A stretch of DNA of 64,000 bases from Thunnus maccoyii (GCF_910596095.1 NC_056540.1:24434501-24498500); one strand, 5' to 3'. Numbered from the stretch's first letter, positions 11,064-23,734 are shown. Made by a program: numbers and translations. The notes: generated by a model not told the origin, from the letters alone.

Positions 11064-14000
11064 ATGATCCGACGACTGGCTGCTTTGATTCTTCTTACTG
11101 CAGTGTGTAAGTACAATTCTCATTAGATGTGAAAAACCATTTAGTCTGAGCAGTCTGTGATAGTAATACATATGAGACAAGGCCTTGTAAAAATTTACAT
11201 TTTTCATTGTTTTCATGCTGTTGTCTAGTGAATCTTTTTTGTTTTTCTTCAGCTCTGATTCAAACTGCAGAGGTTCCTCAGCTGATCTCTTTGACTTTGG
11301 TTGAACTTGGTGACAATGTTACTTTTCACTGTCCAGTCTCTGAGAATGACAACTTCATTCACTGGTATAAGCAGACTCTTGGACACATGGGCCAAACAGT
11401 CGCTTCTGGACTCGTCGGCAAAATAACAGTCAGTGAACAATTTAAGTCACGTTTCACAGTCGCAAAAGAGGATGCTCAGTATTCTCTCATCATCAGAAAT
11501 GTAAGCAAAGAGGATGAAGCAACATATTTCTGTCAGAAAGGAACGTCATATTCACAGACATTCGTCAATGGCACATTCTTGGCTGTGAACGGTAAAAATA
11601 ATTTGTGCCTTATTTCAATGATCTTTTAACTTTTTAAGACATTCAAATAATTTAGATTGTGAATTCCTTTTGTTGTGTTTTTAATGTTGTTTTACTGAAT
11701 CACACAGACAACAATCAGCAGAAATCAGTCTATGTGAAACAAAGTCCGGAGACAGCATCTCTCCAGCTGGGAGACGTACTGACTCTTCAATGTTCACTGC
11801 TCTCCAAGAACACAACAGAAAACACAGATCAGTGTCCAGGTGTACGCAGTGTGTACTGGTTCAGAGCTGGATCAGGAGGATTTCATCCAGGCATCATTTA
11901 CACTCACAGGAACAGGAGCAATGCACGTGTGAAAAGGAGCTGTGTCTACAGTCTGTCCAAAACTATACGGGACTCCTCTGATACTGGGACTTACTACTGT
12001 GCTGTGGTCACATGTGGAGAAATCCTGTTTGGTGAAGGAACTAAAGTGGACACAAGTATGTATTTACAGTTGTTTTTAAATCATAAATAGATTTTGCATA
12101 AATACATTAAGCCTGGTTAACATATATTAGGTTTTGGCTTTTTAAAAATGTATTAATAGTTTGTTGCTTTCTCTAAAGGTTAAAGTCCCCCTCCACTCAA
12201 AAATATGTTCTTCTTCCTGCTACTTCAGTTGGATGTTTAAACCTTAGCGTGCAGAATGATGTATGTACAGACTTGTTGCGACTTCACAATTAGTTTGGAA
12301 GCCAATTCTGGTCCAGTTTGTATCTTACACAAGTGTGATGTGAAAACTGGAAATCTTTAGTGCAAATACACTGAGAACATCTTGTGTCCAGCAGTTGAGC
12401 TTTTTAAATGAATAATATTTGCATATTCATAGATTATGAGTGGATTATAGAGATTATAAGGGAGAGGGAGTAGATGTCATTTCAAGCGGTGAAAATATTC
12501 TAAATATAGTGTACAATAATATTGATATTGATTCTTTTAGCTGATCCTATTTTTAATTGGCTAAAATATGTGTTGCTGCTGGCCCTGTTCACAGTAGTAC
12601 ATTGCTTGGCTTCCATGCCGGTACTTTTGCCTGCTTCTCCAAACTGGGGGGCTCAATAAAAACCATCTACTGCAGGTAATACACTGACTATAGATATGTA
12701 CCTTATACAACCCTACTTCAACAAATGCTAACTATTCCTTTAGTGAGGGAGAAGGAGTAGATGTTATTTCAATGATTTCAATGAGGTATTTTTTATATTT
12801 CTTGAAATATGTCTAGAGGGGATTTTTACGAAGGTGTCTTAGAGCCCTACTTTAACCACGCAAGTGCAACAACAAGTGCAGTGTGGTAGGTCTTGGGTGC
12901 ACCGACTGTGTGGGCGTCCTCATGCACACGTGCTGTTTTGGTTCATGAATGTGCAGCAGCACCAAGTGCAAAAAGGCTGAGTGAAGGTGAATAATGATCA
13001 GTTGGTGTGGTGATTATTAAATACTTTCTCAGCCAGTCACATTCATGCTCTCAGCTCTGAAACAGCTGTGCCAATCACAGTTAAGCATGATAATGAGAGA
13101 TGAACAAAGGGAAAACTTTTCTTCAGGAAATGTCTGCACCACACCATGAACACTCATCACCACAAATCTGCAGCCAAAGACAGATGGTGTAGGGTTTTTA
13201 TATCAGTTAGTTAGGCTACTATAACAATGATAGAAAAGGTGATGAAGGTGTTTATATGAATGCATCAGACCGACACTTTTTCAGCCATAATTCTAATCAA
13301 ATTCCAACCATAATAGAACAACCTGCTTTGCGCTCCTTCATTTAAATGAACCTCACACCTGTTTGCGACTCTCCTCCAACCTGTGCACTATTGTGCTATG
13401 CCACACAGACGGGCAAAGTGAGTTCAAAGGTCAAAGGTCAAAGGTCAGGAAAATATCAAACATTCGAAGTGCTGCTTACACCAGAGTCCTGCACAGGTCC
13501 AATTTTGCAAACCCACATCTGCAAAGCTCAGAACCATAACCAACCCGTTACCTGCAATTATCTCCACGTCAAGTCTGGACCCGCTTGGACCCGTAAATAT
13601 AAGACCCGTGACGCAGCTCGACCCGTGATTAAACACATGGGCTACACAGTCACTCGCTTTAAAGTGCTTTATTTTTATTTGCTGCATAATAATAATCTGT
13701 GCCTCTGCAAGAAGGGCAGTACTGCACATTCACTGACATCCACACATGCCAGTGAGCACACAGATATGCAGTCACACATACTGCGGTGCTTTCTCTCTCT
13801 CTCTCTCTTTCTCACACACACACATACATTTAACAATGATTGCATATACTAATGTTATAATGACTGCTCACTTCTATGCCTTATAACAGCCTGCAGCATA
13901 CTCTGAAGTTTCACTGTAATCCACTGAAATGCTCCACCTCACTTCACAATAAAAAACCTGGCAGCTGATTAGACTTGATAATGTCAGCTGATTTTGATGT

Positions 14001-16140
14001 TCAAAATACAGCAAATCATTTTCATTTCGGACTTATCTTATTTTTGTTTTCACCTGCTACCCGCCCGCATTTAGTTCATTTTTACCTATACACATGAATT
14101 TATATAATTATATTTTGTACTCGTCACACAACTTTTTTGCAGGTTACCCGTTCAGCACCTGTGGGTAGCCCACCTGGTGCAGGACTCTGGCTTACGCTGG
14201 TCTTCGCATCTCCTCAAAAATAGGGCCCAGTGTCTTAGTGTTAATAAAAACGTGATGCAAATATTAAATGAAATTTAATAATTATCCGATTGTGTAAGTT
14301 TATTATTCAGAAATACTGAAAAAGGATTAATTCATCCATAATATATACGTCATGCATACATTGTTTTTTGTAGAAAGCTATATGCTTTATTAATTTCAAA
14401 TTGCATTTTTATTGTAAATCAAACTGTGTATATTATCATTTGTCAAGTCTTTTACCCAAAACTCAAGTAAAAGAAGATGATACTTTTGACTAAATAGTAT
14501 AAATACTCTAGTAAACATGCACATAGAAAGTAAAAGTAAAAAGAGTAAAATAATTAACAGTCATTCCAACAGTAATTCAACAGTTATTTAGATTGTTGAC
14601 AAAATGTAATTAATATCACTCAGTTTCTAATCGCAAATGATTATTCCTGACAGTCCATTAATAAATAATGTTTAATGTCTCTTCGGAATTTTATCTGATT
14701 CCAGGATCAAAGTTTGATCCAGTTGTCATTCTACTTGGAGCGCTGTTGGCCTGTTGTGTGACTGTGATTGCCGTCCTTATTTTCTACGTTAATGGAAGGA
14801 GAGATGGTGACCATTGCAATGGTAGGTTCACCATATTTTACTTTTTTGTTTCAGTTAAAGTCCCCTCCACTCAAAAACATGTTTTACTTTTTCTTACTTC
14901 ATTTGGATGTTGGACCTTCACTGTGCAGAATGATGTATGTTTAGAGTTTGACACTCAAACACTGGTTCCACATTAATCTGCTGAAGTGGGAGAGTTTCTC
15001 TGTGATCACCTTGAATCTGAGTTGAAAGGACATGGCTGGCCATTTTATATATTTGTCTTATTGTCAACAAATCACATGCGCAGAGACCAAACTAACAATG
15101 AATTAATTCAATTTACAAGTATTGTCTGTGTATCCGAATCCTATTCCTCTGTGCCATAGACCTCCATAGTTATCCAAAAACTATTGAAAACATGTCAATG
15201 AGCCACACTGTTATCAATGTGATCAAAGTCTTGTTTTGTTCATTTCTGTCTTTTAATGAGACACAAACACACTCAAGGTTTTGCTTTTATTAACAGGAGC
15301 AACAGGAGCTTCTCATAATCTTGAAACATCAACCGCGGATCAATCAAACAACCTGGTAATTATGCTTCTGGTAAATATGTGGTGGTGTGTTGCCCTATTT
15401 ACACTGGCTAGGTGTAGTGATCTTGATGTGGGAGTGTAAGGAATATGTTGCCAGCTTTATCCCTTTTCTTTGTCAGATTGAGGAAGGCACAAAGTAAAAT
15501 AAAATAAATTCACTGTTAAGTAACATAATGTTTGTTCCTATGAGATAAACATGGATAAAGTCAAGAGTTATAAATACAAATTAGATCACTGAGAAATATC
15601 ATAAAAATATTTTAAAATAAGTGTGTTAAGCTCTCTAAGACAATGTAAATAATCTGATATGTCACTATAGAAATATTATAGGAACATTATAAAGTGCAAG
15701 ACATAATAAAATGAATGAACAAGTGCATCAAATGATTTTAATAAGTCAGTACTTGTTGATATTGTTTCCATCTGCATACTGCTCACATTTTCAATGCAGT
15801 CGTGTTCAATAATATAACACATCTGCTGCTTTCATGACAGAGGAATGCATAATCAGTAACAACTTTCATGTTTAGGCTAATGATTGATTAAATAAGCCAC
15901 CTAAGAAAGTAACTTTATTGTTCAGTTAATTATGTTACAGTCATGATCTATAAGTTATTTAATTACACACAAATATTATATTTCTTGCAGGATGGTGAAG
16001 CGAAGACAGTGAATTATGCAGCGCTGGATTTCTCCACAATGAAAGTGAAAAGAGGGAATAAAATGAGGAGAGAGAACACACAGTGTGTTTACTCTGATGT
16101 TAGATCAGATTACCACACCCAGCAACACTCCTCTCTATAG
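11064..16140 (+). CDS. nitr: NITR-type inhibitory receptor, complete, plus subfamily
   Basis: Six exons: 11064-11106 leader, 11253-11591 V domain, 11708-12055 I domain, 14705-14821 membrane, 15297-15355 linker, 15991-16140 tail; 351 residues. The leader is M-I-R-R-L-A-A-L-I-L-L. The V domain carries the Cys in F-H-C-P, W-Y-K-Q, and D-E-A-T-Y-F-C, ending in a J-like F-V-N-G-T-F-L-A-V. The I domain has W-F-R-A-G, G-T-Y-Y-C and C-G-E-I-L-F-G-E-G-T. The helix is uncharged; the tail has an ITIM, V-N-Y-A-A-L, and C-V-Y-S-D-V. The intron between I and membrane exons is 2.65 kb, against 0.8 kb in the complete gene at 57481; it has been enlarged by a repeat piece at 12178 and a hAT element at 13482. 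Reading frame and phases are continuous through all six exons, but the long intron leaves a small chance that the two halves are not spliced together. Confidence 0.85.
12178..12560 (+). repeat. Dispersed non-coding repeat copy in intron 3
   Basis: Begins with ttaaagtccccctccactca and runs through the same landmarks as the copy at 545 (gcagaatgatgtatgt), then continues into the second half seen at 6060-6260 (aagtgtgatgtgaaaac, aatgaataatatttgcat). It makes up part of the unusually long intron. Confidence 0.5.
12561..13420. other. Intron DNA, no exon seen
   Basis: Unique-looking sequence without recognisable exon or element ends. The equivalent stretch is absent between 31690 and 31715 in unit C/D, where a deletion joins sequence equivalent to 9970 directly to that equivalent to 13730. 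Confidence 0.4.
13421..13447 (+). promoter_or_regulatory. Four tandem DR1-spaced nuclear-receptor half-sites
   Basis: AGTTCA at 13421-13426 is followed by three AGGTCA copies at 13428, 13435 and 13442, each separated by a single A. Direct repeats of AGGTCA with one base between are the known binding arrangement for RXR/PPAR/HNF4/COUP-TF-type receptors. The site lies in intron 3 of the plus gene, 34 bp before a hAT element. Use in vivo is unproven. Confidence 0.4.
13482..14189. mobile_element. Non-autonomous hAT-like element with 8-bp target duplication
   Basis: Starts CAGAGTCCTGCAC and ends GTGCAGGACTCTG, exact inverse of each other over 13 bp. Flanks are gcttacac (13474-13481) and gcttacgc (14190-14197), an 8-bp target duplication with one difference. 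The 708-bp body has no transposase frame; it contains a CT/AC microsatellite at about 13791-13826. The right two-thirds also occurs at 31715-32174, where the left end is missing. Confidence 0.8.
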
Positions 16141-16929
16141 GCAGAGCAGGACCTTTACACTGCTCCCCAACTCTCTGCAGAGGTCTGTAGCTTAGCTTGT
16201 TTTAGAGTTACAGTATAATGTGCACAGACAGCGATAGGAGGAAGTTGAACATCAGTCAGAATGTGTGTTTTCTGAAGTGTTGCACCCAGCAGATTTCTAG
16301 ACAGACTGCTCTCAAAAGTTGAGGAAGATTTAGTCATTGAGATAAACAAATAATCTCATCTGTTTTTCTTCTCAAAATATAAATTTCATGATGCATATTT
16401 GTTTATTTAAAACTAAAGTAAAACATTTACACAAACATCAATTTTATTGCATTGCACTGATAATAGATGAGGGTCATACGAGATTTTCAAGGCTTAAAAA
16501 TACAGATCAGATAAAAGAGGCAAATAGGCAACTCTCCTCATGGCTAATTCATTTCAAACCAACTCTTTCAAGATGAATCTTTTAAAAAGCCAGTTTGGGT
16601 GTCATCACAAGCTTGAGACAGTAAACAACATTTAAAAGATATGATATGCTAAAGACTATTCCAAATGTTTAACTATTAAATGTTGTTATTTTTGCAGCAT
16701 GATGATTCATTTTCTTTTCTGAAGTAATAAATATATTAAACAATGATACAAACAGAATGATACACAAAACATCTTTCATCCAAAATAAAAAAAATCATTA
16801 TGTTACAGAGTTCAGAGGTGAAAGGCATGTGCTAGAGCAGCTTAAACACTATTTTCACAGATAATGTGACAGAGAAAAACTTTATATTAGAATCAGTTAA
16901 CAAATCTTTTGTGTGAATTAATCTAACCC
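16141..16929. other. Shared 3' flank of convergent NITR genes (unit B)
   Basis: Paralogous to 2317-2755 and 23013-23734. Untranslated regions only; no additional gene seen. Confidence 0.5.
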
Positions 16930-18807
16930 TTAAACCCTGGCAGTAGTGTAGATACAGTTTTCTTCTGCTGCTTTTGCATTCCTTCTCCCTGCTTTGCCAG
17001 CTTTCTTCTTGGTAAAGGTTGGTGCAGAATAAACCAATGAGTCCTGATATCTCTGAGGAAATAAATCATAAAATATTGTGAGATGGTAAGTCAATGTAAG
17101 GACGTGCAAACAGATAAAACATGCTTTTAAAGTTACATATTATCTTTAAATTCCTTACCTGCTGACTTCGCTGACCACCACTGGCTGTTGCAGAATTTGT
17201 TTGCAGAGCAACAGCAGCTGTATTATAAAATAATAATATGACTTATACACAGCAGTGATGTAAATCTAAAGATGTTATAGCTGTTACTAAAAACTGTTAG
17301 ATTGATGGATAGATAGATAGATTCATGTCTGAGTAATTTCTCTTACCATTGCAACAATCACAAGATTTTCTCTTCATGCCATATACGAGGAAGGTTGTTA
17401 CAACCAGACTTGTAGCCAAAGCAGCACAAAGCACGTAGATAATTGTGTTGGCCTTCTCTAAATCACAACTGTTGACAACTGAAGTTTTATGAAAAAAAAA
17501 GAAATAAAATAAATAATTTAAGGTTACGAAATAGCAATAACTAATTTATGGTATTTCATAAGATGATAAGAAGAACAAATGTTTTTTGATCTAAATGGAT
17601 TGTGATTGACTCCAAATAAAACACATGATAGGATAATTTCACCATTATATGGAAATGAATTTACCTTCAATGTCCAGTTTTGTTCCATTTCCAAATAATA
17701 TCTCCCCACATGTGGCCACAGCACAGTAGTAAGTCCCAGCATCAGAGGAGCTGACGTTCTTAGAGAAGTTGTAGACACATTTCTGTGGAGAGCGAGTCTC
17801 AGGACTCTTTTCACATTCATCACCACTGTTTCCATGAGCGTAAATAAAACTGGGATGAGATTCATCTGATCCAGCTCTGAACCAGTACACTCTGTGTTCT
17901 TCTGGACACTTTTTATTCTCAGAGTCAGAGAGCATTGAACACTGGGGAGTCACAGAGTCTCCTGGACGGACTGGATCAGATGGAAAGTCTTGAGTGATGG
18001 CAGTGATATCAGGTTCTGGTCCTGGGAAATGAAAACACAAATAATAAATATGTTTTACTCATTTTGATTAGGATGTATTATAGAGTGGAGGTGTCAAAGT
18101 TACAATTATTTATATATAAACAAAAGACAAAAATCTGCATCATGCTTAAAACAAAGATTTAAGTCTGACTTACATGTTGATTATGTAAACCTTCCGATTT
18201 AAATGTAAAATTGCTGTTATAAATGACATTTTATATCCACATAACTCTACAAGTCTCAAGACATGTCACATTTTTGTTGCTGTTTTTGCTGTATTTACCT
18301 TTGATTCTTAGAAATATTCCACTCAAAAATGTCATGTTGCTTTTTTTCACTTTTATACAGTAGTAGACTGCAGTATCGCTTAACTGTGTTTTGTTAATAT
18401 GCAGAACAAATGTTCCAGGCTCTTGTTTTGTTGTAATGTGATGAGTCATCTCATTAACAACATCATAATCAAAGGCAAATGTTCCACCTAAAATTTCAGG
18501 AAAGGTTCCTGAAACAAGCCTGATCCAAAATAAACTTGTTGATTGCCAAGATTTCTGGCGGGTACATGTCAGAGTCACATTTTGTCCAACACCAACAGTC
18601 TTTGTCGCAAAGATGTGATCGTCGGTGCATCCTGAAAAAAAAATTCAAACAAAGCAGGGATTAACAGTAGAGATACATTCATATATGTCATATGTACTAA
18701 TGCAAGAAAATGATAATTTATTTGAAATACATCTGGAGTAAATCTTACGTCTACATATACTTACGCCCAATTCCGAGCATGAGTAGTATAGAAAATACGA
18801 TCAGCAT
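16930..18807 (-). CDS. nitr: NITR-type receptor, complete, minus subfamily, with altered tail motifs
   Basis: Six exons: 18765-18807 leader, 18299-18631 V, 17665-18021 I, 17347-17478 membrane, 17159-17217 linker, 16930-17052 tail; 348 residues. Domain landmarks as in the gene at 2756-4661: V ends Y-Y-C then F-L-S-G-I-F-L; I domain has C-G-E-I-L-F-G-N-G-T. The V domain differs from its neighbours chiefly around the first loop (S-W-Q-S-T-S-L) and second loop. The membrane exon is one codon longer than at 3172. The tail tyrosine sites are L-V-Y-S-A-P and C-I-Y-T-T-A: neither keeps Val/Leu/Ile at Tyr+3, so both ITIMs look lost although the frame is intact. The I domain starts V-T-P-Q-C where paralogs have V-T-L-Q-C. 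Likely expressed but with weak or no phosphatase recruitment. Confidence 0.87.
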
Positions 18808-18912
18808 TTTCTTGTTTTACCAGTTGAGACAGTAGTCAGTTTGGACAGTATCATAAGATAATTCACTTTAATATGATCACATTAAGTGGGAGGGAACAAT
18901 TTCAGAGCAATC

Positions 18913-18919
18913 TGATTGG
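18913..18919 (-). promoter_or_regulatory. CCAATCA box upstream of minus-strand NITR (unit B)
   Basis: ccaatca on the minus strand, 106 bp before the ATG at 18807, in the same surroundings as 4767-4773. Confidence 0.6.
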
Positions 18920-20617
18920 CTGTTTGTTATGTTGGCGTTTCACTGCACTACCCCCATGGAAATATGTTACCCAAAACTTTCCAACTTAAACACATGAAAC
19001 AACACCAGCAGCTTTCTCACGTTTGGTTTTCACGGTGGGTTCCTTATAGTGGAACACTTACTGTACACAACAAATATATTGTTGTCTTTACTGTATATTG
19101 TAGCTAAACATTATTTCTCTTGTGAAGAAAATGTCATTTCCTCAGCAGATTGCTCCATATTACTAAACCAACAGCCTTTAAACTCAATTTTTATGTTCAT
19201 TGTCAACAGTTTAAAATTATTTCTACAATATTTGTGCATGACAACAGTTTGGGTAAGGTAAAATACAATATTGGTACCATAACAAGAAAGAAGCTCCATC
19301 ATATCACATGAACTGCACACTACTTCCTGCATTAGCACTGGACAAAAGGGTTTGATGGAAATGAGGTACTGCAGAATGGTATGATATAAATGTACTTCTT
19401 AAGGAGACTGGGCTTTATTTATGCTTCTTTAATTTATGGATGATATGTTTCTGAGGATCTGATCAATTTGTAAATTTAGCTTTTAACATTTCAGCTGTGC
19501 TGCTGTTTTGTTGCTGGGCTGTTAAATATGATAAGTAATAAGTGATAAGTTTTCAACCATCACATCAAGTGTATCAGTCAGCCTGATTAAAATACAATGA
19601 TAAGATTAAAATATTGAAGTCATAAGATTCATTTATGGTTCTGCAGCAGCTATGTGTGTAGGCTCTGTGGCTACACTGTAGCTAAAGTCCACCTCATCAA
19701 AAGTGTGACTGTACAACACATTTATGAACCACAGAGATTACTGAGAAACCACTTTGGGACCACAAGAACTGTGATTGGTCAGCATGGGCTTGTTGTGTTT
19801 TCTTCTACAAGTCTCTGATTGTTGATAGTGAAAACAACATTAAGCAAGTTGAAGAAATAGTCTTTATTTATAACCAAGAGAACTAATAGGCATAAATGTG
19901 TAATTTCCACTGATAGTTTTGGCTAAGCTATTCAGGACACAAAAAAATCACTATAAATTAGATCCAATTTTATCTTGTATCATGTATCAAGAAACATTAG
20001 GGGGATTTCTCAGATTTTCATTTGTGAGAAGAAGAAGTGACATTTTTAGAGCATTGTTGTCATTACTACTATATTTATTGGCCAGCAGCCTGGTTTCCAG
20101 AGTCCCTAAAATACATTTGATGCTTTTTTTGTGATTAATAGGGTTATATATTGTCCATTTACATCACAATTTAGCTCACTGTTTGATCTATACTAACCCT
20201 ATCAAACTCAAAATCAAACCAAAAGACGTTCAGAGACATCTTTCCAAACAAAACCTTGATGTTGAATAATTCTGCAAACCCAAGATTATGTTTAATGGTG
20301 GAGATTTCAATCGTCAAAGGCATATAAATATATATTTTTATTACTACTCAAAAATATGTTTTGCTTCCTGTTGCTTCAGTTGGATGTTTGGCCTTCACTG
20401 TGCAGAGTTTGACACTAGAAGGCTGTTTTCACATTCATTTACTAAAGAGGGAAAGTTTCTATGTGTTGAAAATCTGAGTTTGAGGGGTGGGCCTATGTGC
20501 ATGATTTGTGACATCACAACTATTCTATAAGCTAATGTGGTCCAACTTACACAATTGTGATGTGGATATGTGATGCCTCCAGTACACATACACAGAGAAT
20601 TGATTTTCGGTGAAGTA
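18920..20617. other. Duplicated 5' flank of the unit B minus gene
   Basis: Paralogous to 4776-6110. No gene seen. From about 20345 the dispersed non-coding repeat (actcaaaaatatgttttgct) begins and runs into the LTR insertion at 20622. Confidence 0.45.
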
Positions 20618-20621
20618 GGAC

Positions 20622-21325
20622 TGTTGTGGAAATTTTCTTGAGAAAGAGGCACACGGAGACATAAAGAAAGCATTAAACATTGTTACTTGTTGAAGCAGTT
20701 GTAGACATTGTACAATCCATCACATCATCAGTAACAATTATACAAATGTCCAAACGCAAACAAAAATACAATCATCTTGTATTTTTGGAGAGAAAGCATG
20801 TTGTTCAGCTGGCCCTTTCCCTAAAGTCAGCCCTTTCTCTAAAGATTGTGAACCCAAACTAGACAGCTTTATACCTCTCCAGAAGCAAAGCTAAAAACAG
20901 TCTGGTCCCTAAATGGACACTTCCACAAACCGTTACACCTTCTTACAAACAAGTATGGTCACACAATCTAACAAACCTCATGGTCAATCAATAACTTCAA
21001 ACATGGCAATCCTTCAACTTTAGCTTGTCTAGGTACCTCCACACAGTCTCTAAAACAGTAGGCTTAAGACAAAGATATCTCTAGCTAACCCAAGAGGTCA
21101 GCAAGCAATCCTCAGATAGAAACAGGTTCAAGAGTTCAACTAGCCTAGGACTCCTAGGCTAGGAGTAGGATTTCTTCACCAACATGTATCCCCAAAATGA
21201 CAATGATGTTACATCACATTCAGTTGATAACAAACATTGACCCATTAGTTTAAAAACATTTGTAACATATATACAAAAGATTGAAATAAATAAAATCATA
21301 GCCTACTATTCAATTTGCTTTCACA
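20622..21325. mobile_element. Solo LTR fossil of an LTR retroelement
   Basis: A 704-bp insertion that begins TG (tgttgtggaa) and ends CA (tttcaca) and is bounded by the 4-bp direct repeat ggac (20618-20621 and 21326-21329). It interrupts a dispersed repeat whose uninterrupted form is at 6100-6135, which serves as the empty site. A polyadenylation-like aataaa lies near the right end. No internal coding part is present, so this is a solo LTR left by recombination. Family not assigned; younger than the duplication of units A and B. Confidence 0.65.
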
Positions 21326-21604
21326 GGACACAACAGTTAAACTTTTGAAATAGTTGCATCTTCATAGATTTTTCAACGAGGGAGAAGGAGGAGATGTTAT
21401 TTTAAGCATTTTAATGAGGTAAATTGGACTTTTATTGTGGAAAATTAGACACACATTATTGTTCCCTGCTGAGTATTCTTTATATATCCTACAACTTGTT
21501 TGGAGGAGATCTTTAAATAAAACTATTTGGTTAAGGTTAGGAAAAGATGATCATAATAGCAAATAAACCACAGTGTGATGACAGACATACTATGACAGAT
21601 GTCT

Positions 21605-22262
21605 GTCGAGTCTCAAGTCTCTAGTGTTCGAGTCCGAGTCCGAGTCAAGTCCCCATTACCTGAGTCCGAGTCCAAGTCCGAGCCCGAGTCATTAAGGTTA
21701 AAGAGTCTGAGTTAAGTTCCAAGATGGGCTCTAGTTCTCTGATATGGTCAGAGAGCTGACATACAAATAAAAAAGGTCTAAATTAAACAAAAATGACACA
21801 GCTTCGATTTTATATTAATATTAATGATGCTTCAATTGCAATTTTGCGATTTTTGGCGATTCTGATTTTCTTTATAAAAATTAAATAGGATTTTTTTTTT
21901 TGGACTTTAAGGTATTGCAAATTGCAGGCTTTGTGTTTTCTACTCTCACGCTAAAGAACTTCCATACCAACAACGATGTGTGTGTGTGGCTGTAGTGTCT
22001 GCGTTGTGTGCGCAGCTGCATGGTGTGTGTGTGTGTGTCTGTGTGTGTGTGTGTGGCTGTGGCTTTCTGTGCACTGTGTGTGTGACGTGCATGTTGTGCA
22101 TGTGTGGCTGCACTGTCTGTGCCACCGCTGCTGCTGTGTGCAACCATAGTGTGACTATGTGAAAATTTGATTGGCAAAGAATTGGATATAAATTTCTTCT
22201 TTATCAATTCTTCAACTTCCAAGTCCGAATGCAGTCAATACTTGAGTCCAAGTCCGAGTCCG
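21605..22262. mobile_element. Relic of the gagtcc-repeat hAT element, both ends lost
   Basis: Shares the gagtccgagtcc subterminal repeats and interior with the intact element at 6457-7473, but lacks the CAGTGTTG ends and target duplication. It includes a TG-rich stretch at 21978-22140. Its right edge abuts sequence that in paralogs lies just after the linker exon of a plus-strand NITR (for example after 15355), so it sits on a rearrangement junction between units B and C. Confidence 0.65.
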
Positions 22263-22862
22263 ATTATATAATTATGCTTTTGGTAAATATGTGGTGGTGT
22301 GTTGCCCTGCTTTCACTGGCTAGGTGTAGAGATCTTGATGTCAGAGTGGATATGTATATTTTGCCTACTCTTTCCCTTTTCCTTAAGTAAAGCAAAGTGA
22401 GTTTACTGTTAAGTAACATAACGTTTGTTCCTATATGATAAACATGGATAAAGTCAAGAGTTATAAATACAAAATAGATCACTGAGAAATATCATAAAAA
22501 TATTTTGAAATAAGTGTGTTAAGCTCTCTAAGACAATGTAAATAATCAGATATGTCACTTTAGAAATATTATAGGAACATTATAAAGTGAAACAAATGAT
22601 AAAGTAAATGAACAAGTGAACCAAATGATTTTAATAAGTCAGAACTTGTTGATATTGTTTCTACCTGTAGTCATGTTCAATAATATAACACATCTGCTGC
22701 TTTCATGACAGAGGAATGAATAATCAATAACACATTTCACATTTAGGCTAATGACACTGATTAAATCAGTCACCTAAGAAAGTAACTTTATCGTTCAGTT
22801 AATGATGTTACAGTCCTAATCTCTAAATTATTTATTAACACACAAATATTAAATTTTTGCAG

Positions 22863-23012
22863 GATGGGGATACAAAGGCAGTGAACTATGCAGCGCTGGA
22901 TTTCTCCACAATGAAAGTGAAAAGTGGAAATAAAATGAGGAGAGAGAACACACAGTGTGTTTACTCTGATGTTAGATCAGATTACCACATCCAGCAACAC
23001 CCCTCTCTATAG
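22863..23012 (+). pseudogene. Orphan NITR tail exon with ITIM
   Basis: A complete plus-subfamily tail exon with a normal acceptor (tttttgcag, ending 22862) and TAG stop. It encodes the ITIM V-N-Y-A-A-L and C-V-Y-S-D-V in an open frame of 50 codons. The matching intron is present upstream to about 22265, but linker, membrane and Ig exons are missing; the break coincides with the hAT relic. Without upstream exons it cannot make a receptor on its own, though it could be captured as a 3' exon by a transcript from unit B. Confidence 0.8.
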
Positions 23013-23734
23013 GCAGAGGCCTTTACACTGCTCCCTAACTCTCTGCAGAGGTCTGTAGCTTAGCTTGTTTTAGAGTTACAGTATAATGTGCACAGACAGC
23101 GATAGGAGGAAGTTGAGCATCAGTCAGAATGTGTGTTTTCTGAAAAGTGTTGCACCCAGCAGATTTCCAGACAGTCTGCTCTCAAAAGTTGAGAAAGATT
23201 TAGTTCTTGAGAAAAACAAATAATCTCAACAGTTTTCAAATTTCATGATGCATATTTGTTTATTTAAAACTAAAGTAAAACATGTACACAAACATCAGTT
23301 TCATGGAATTCATAGATAAGCGTCATATGAGATGTTCAAGCCTTAAAAATGCAGATCAGATCAAAAAGGCAAATAGGCAACTCTCCTCATGGCTAATTCA
23401 TTTCAAACCAACTCTTTCAAGATGAATCTTTTAAAATGCCAGTTTGGGTGTCATCACAAGCTTGAGACAGTAAACAAGATATAAAAGATATGGTATGCTA
23501 AAGACTATTCTAAATGTTTAACTATTAGATGTTATTTTTGCAGCATGATGATTAATTTTCTTTTTTGAAGTAATGAAACAAACAGAATGATACACAAAAC
23601 ATCTTTTATCCAAAATCAAAAAAACATTATTTTACAGTATGAATAAATCATTATGAGTTCAGAGGTGAAAGGCATGTGCTAAAAAAAACCCATTTTATAT
23701 TAGAAACAATCTGGTGTGTGAATTAATCTGACCC

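Noticed and set aside
13346-13852. 168-codon frame as a gene
   Set aside because: It covers the left part of a hAT-like element and a CT/AC microsatellite; no protein motif.
21605-22262. Short gagtcc repeats as a CRISPR-like or tandem regulatory array
   Set aside because: Vertebrate context, no spacers of constant length, and the same repeats form the subterminal parts of a complete hAT element at 6457-7473.
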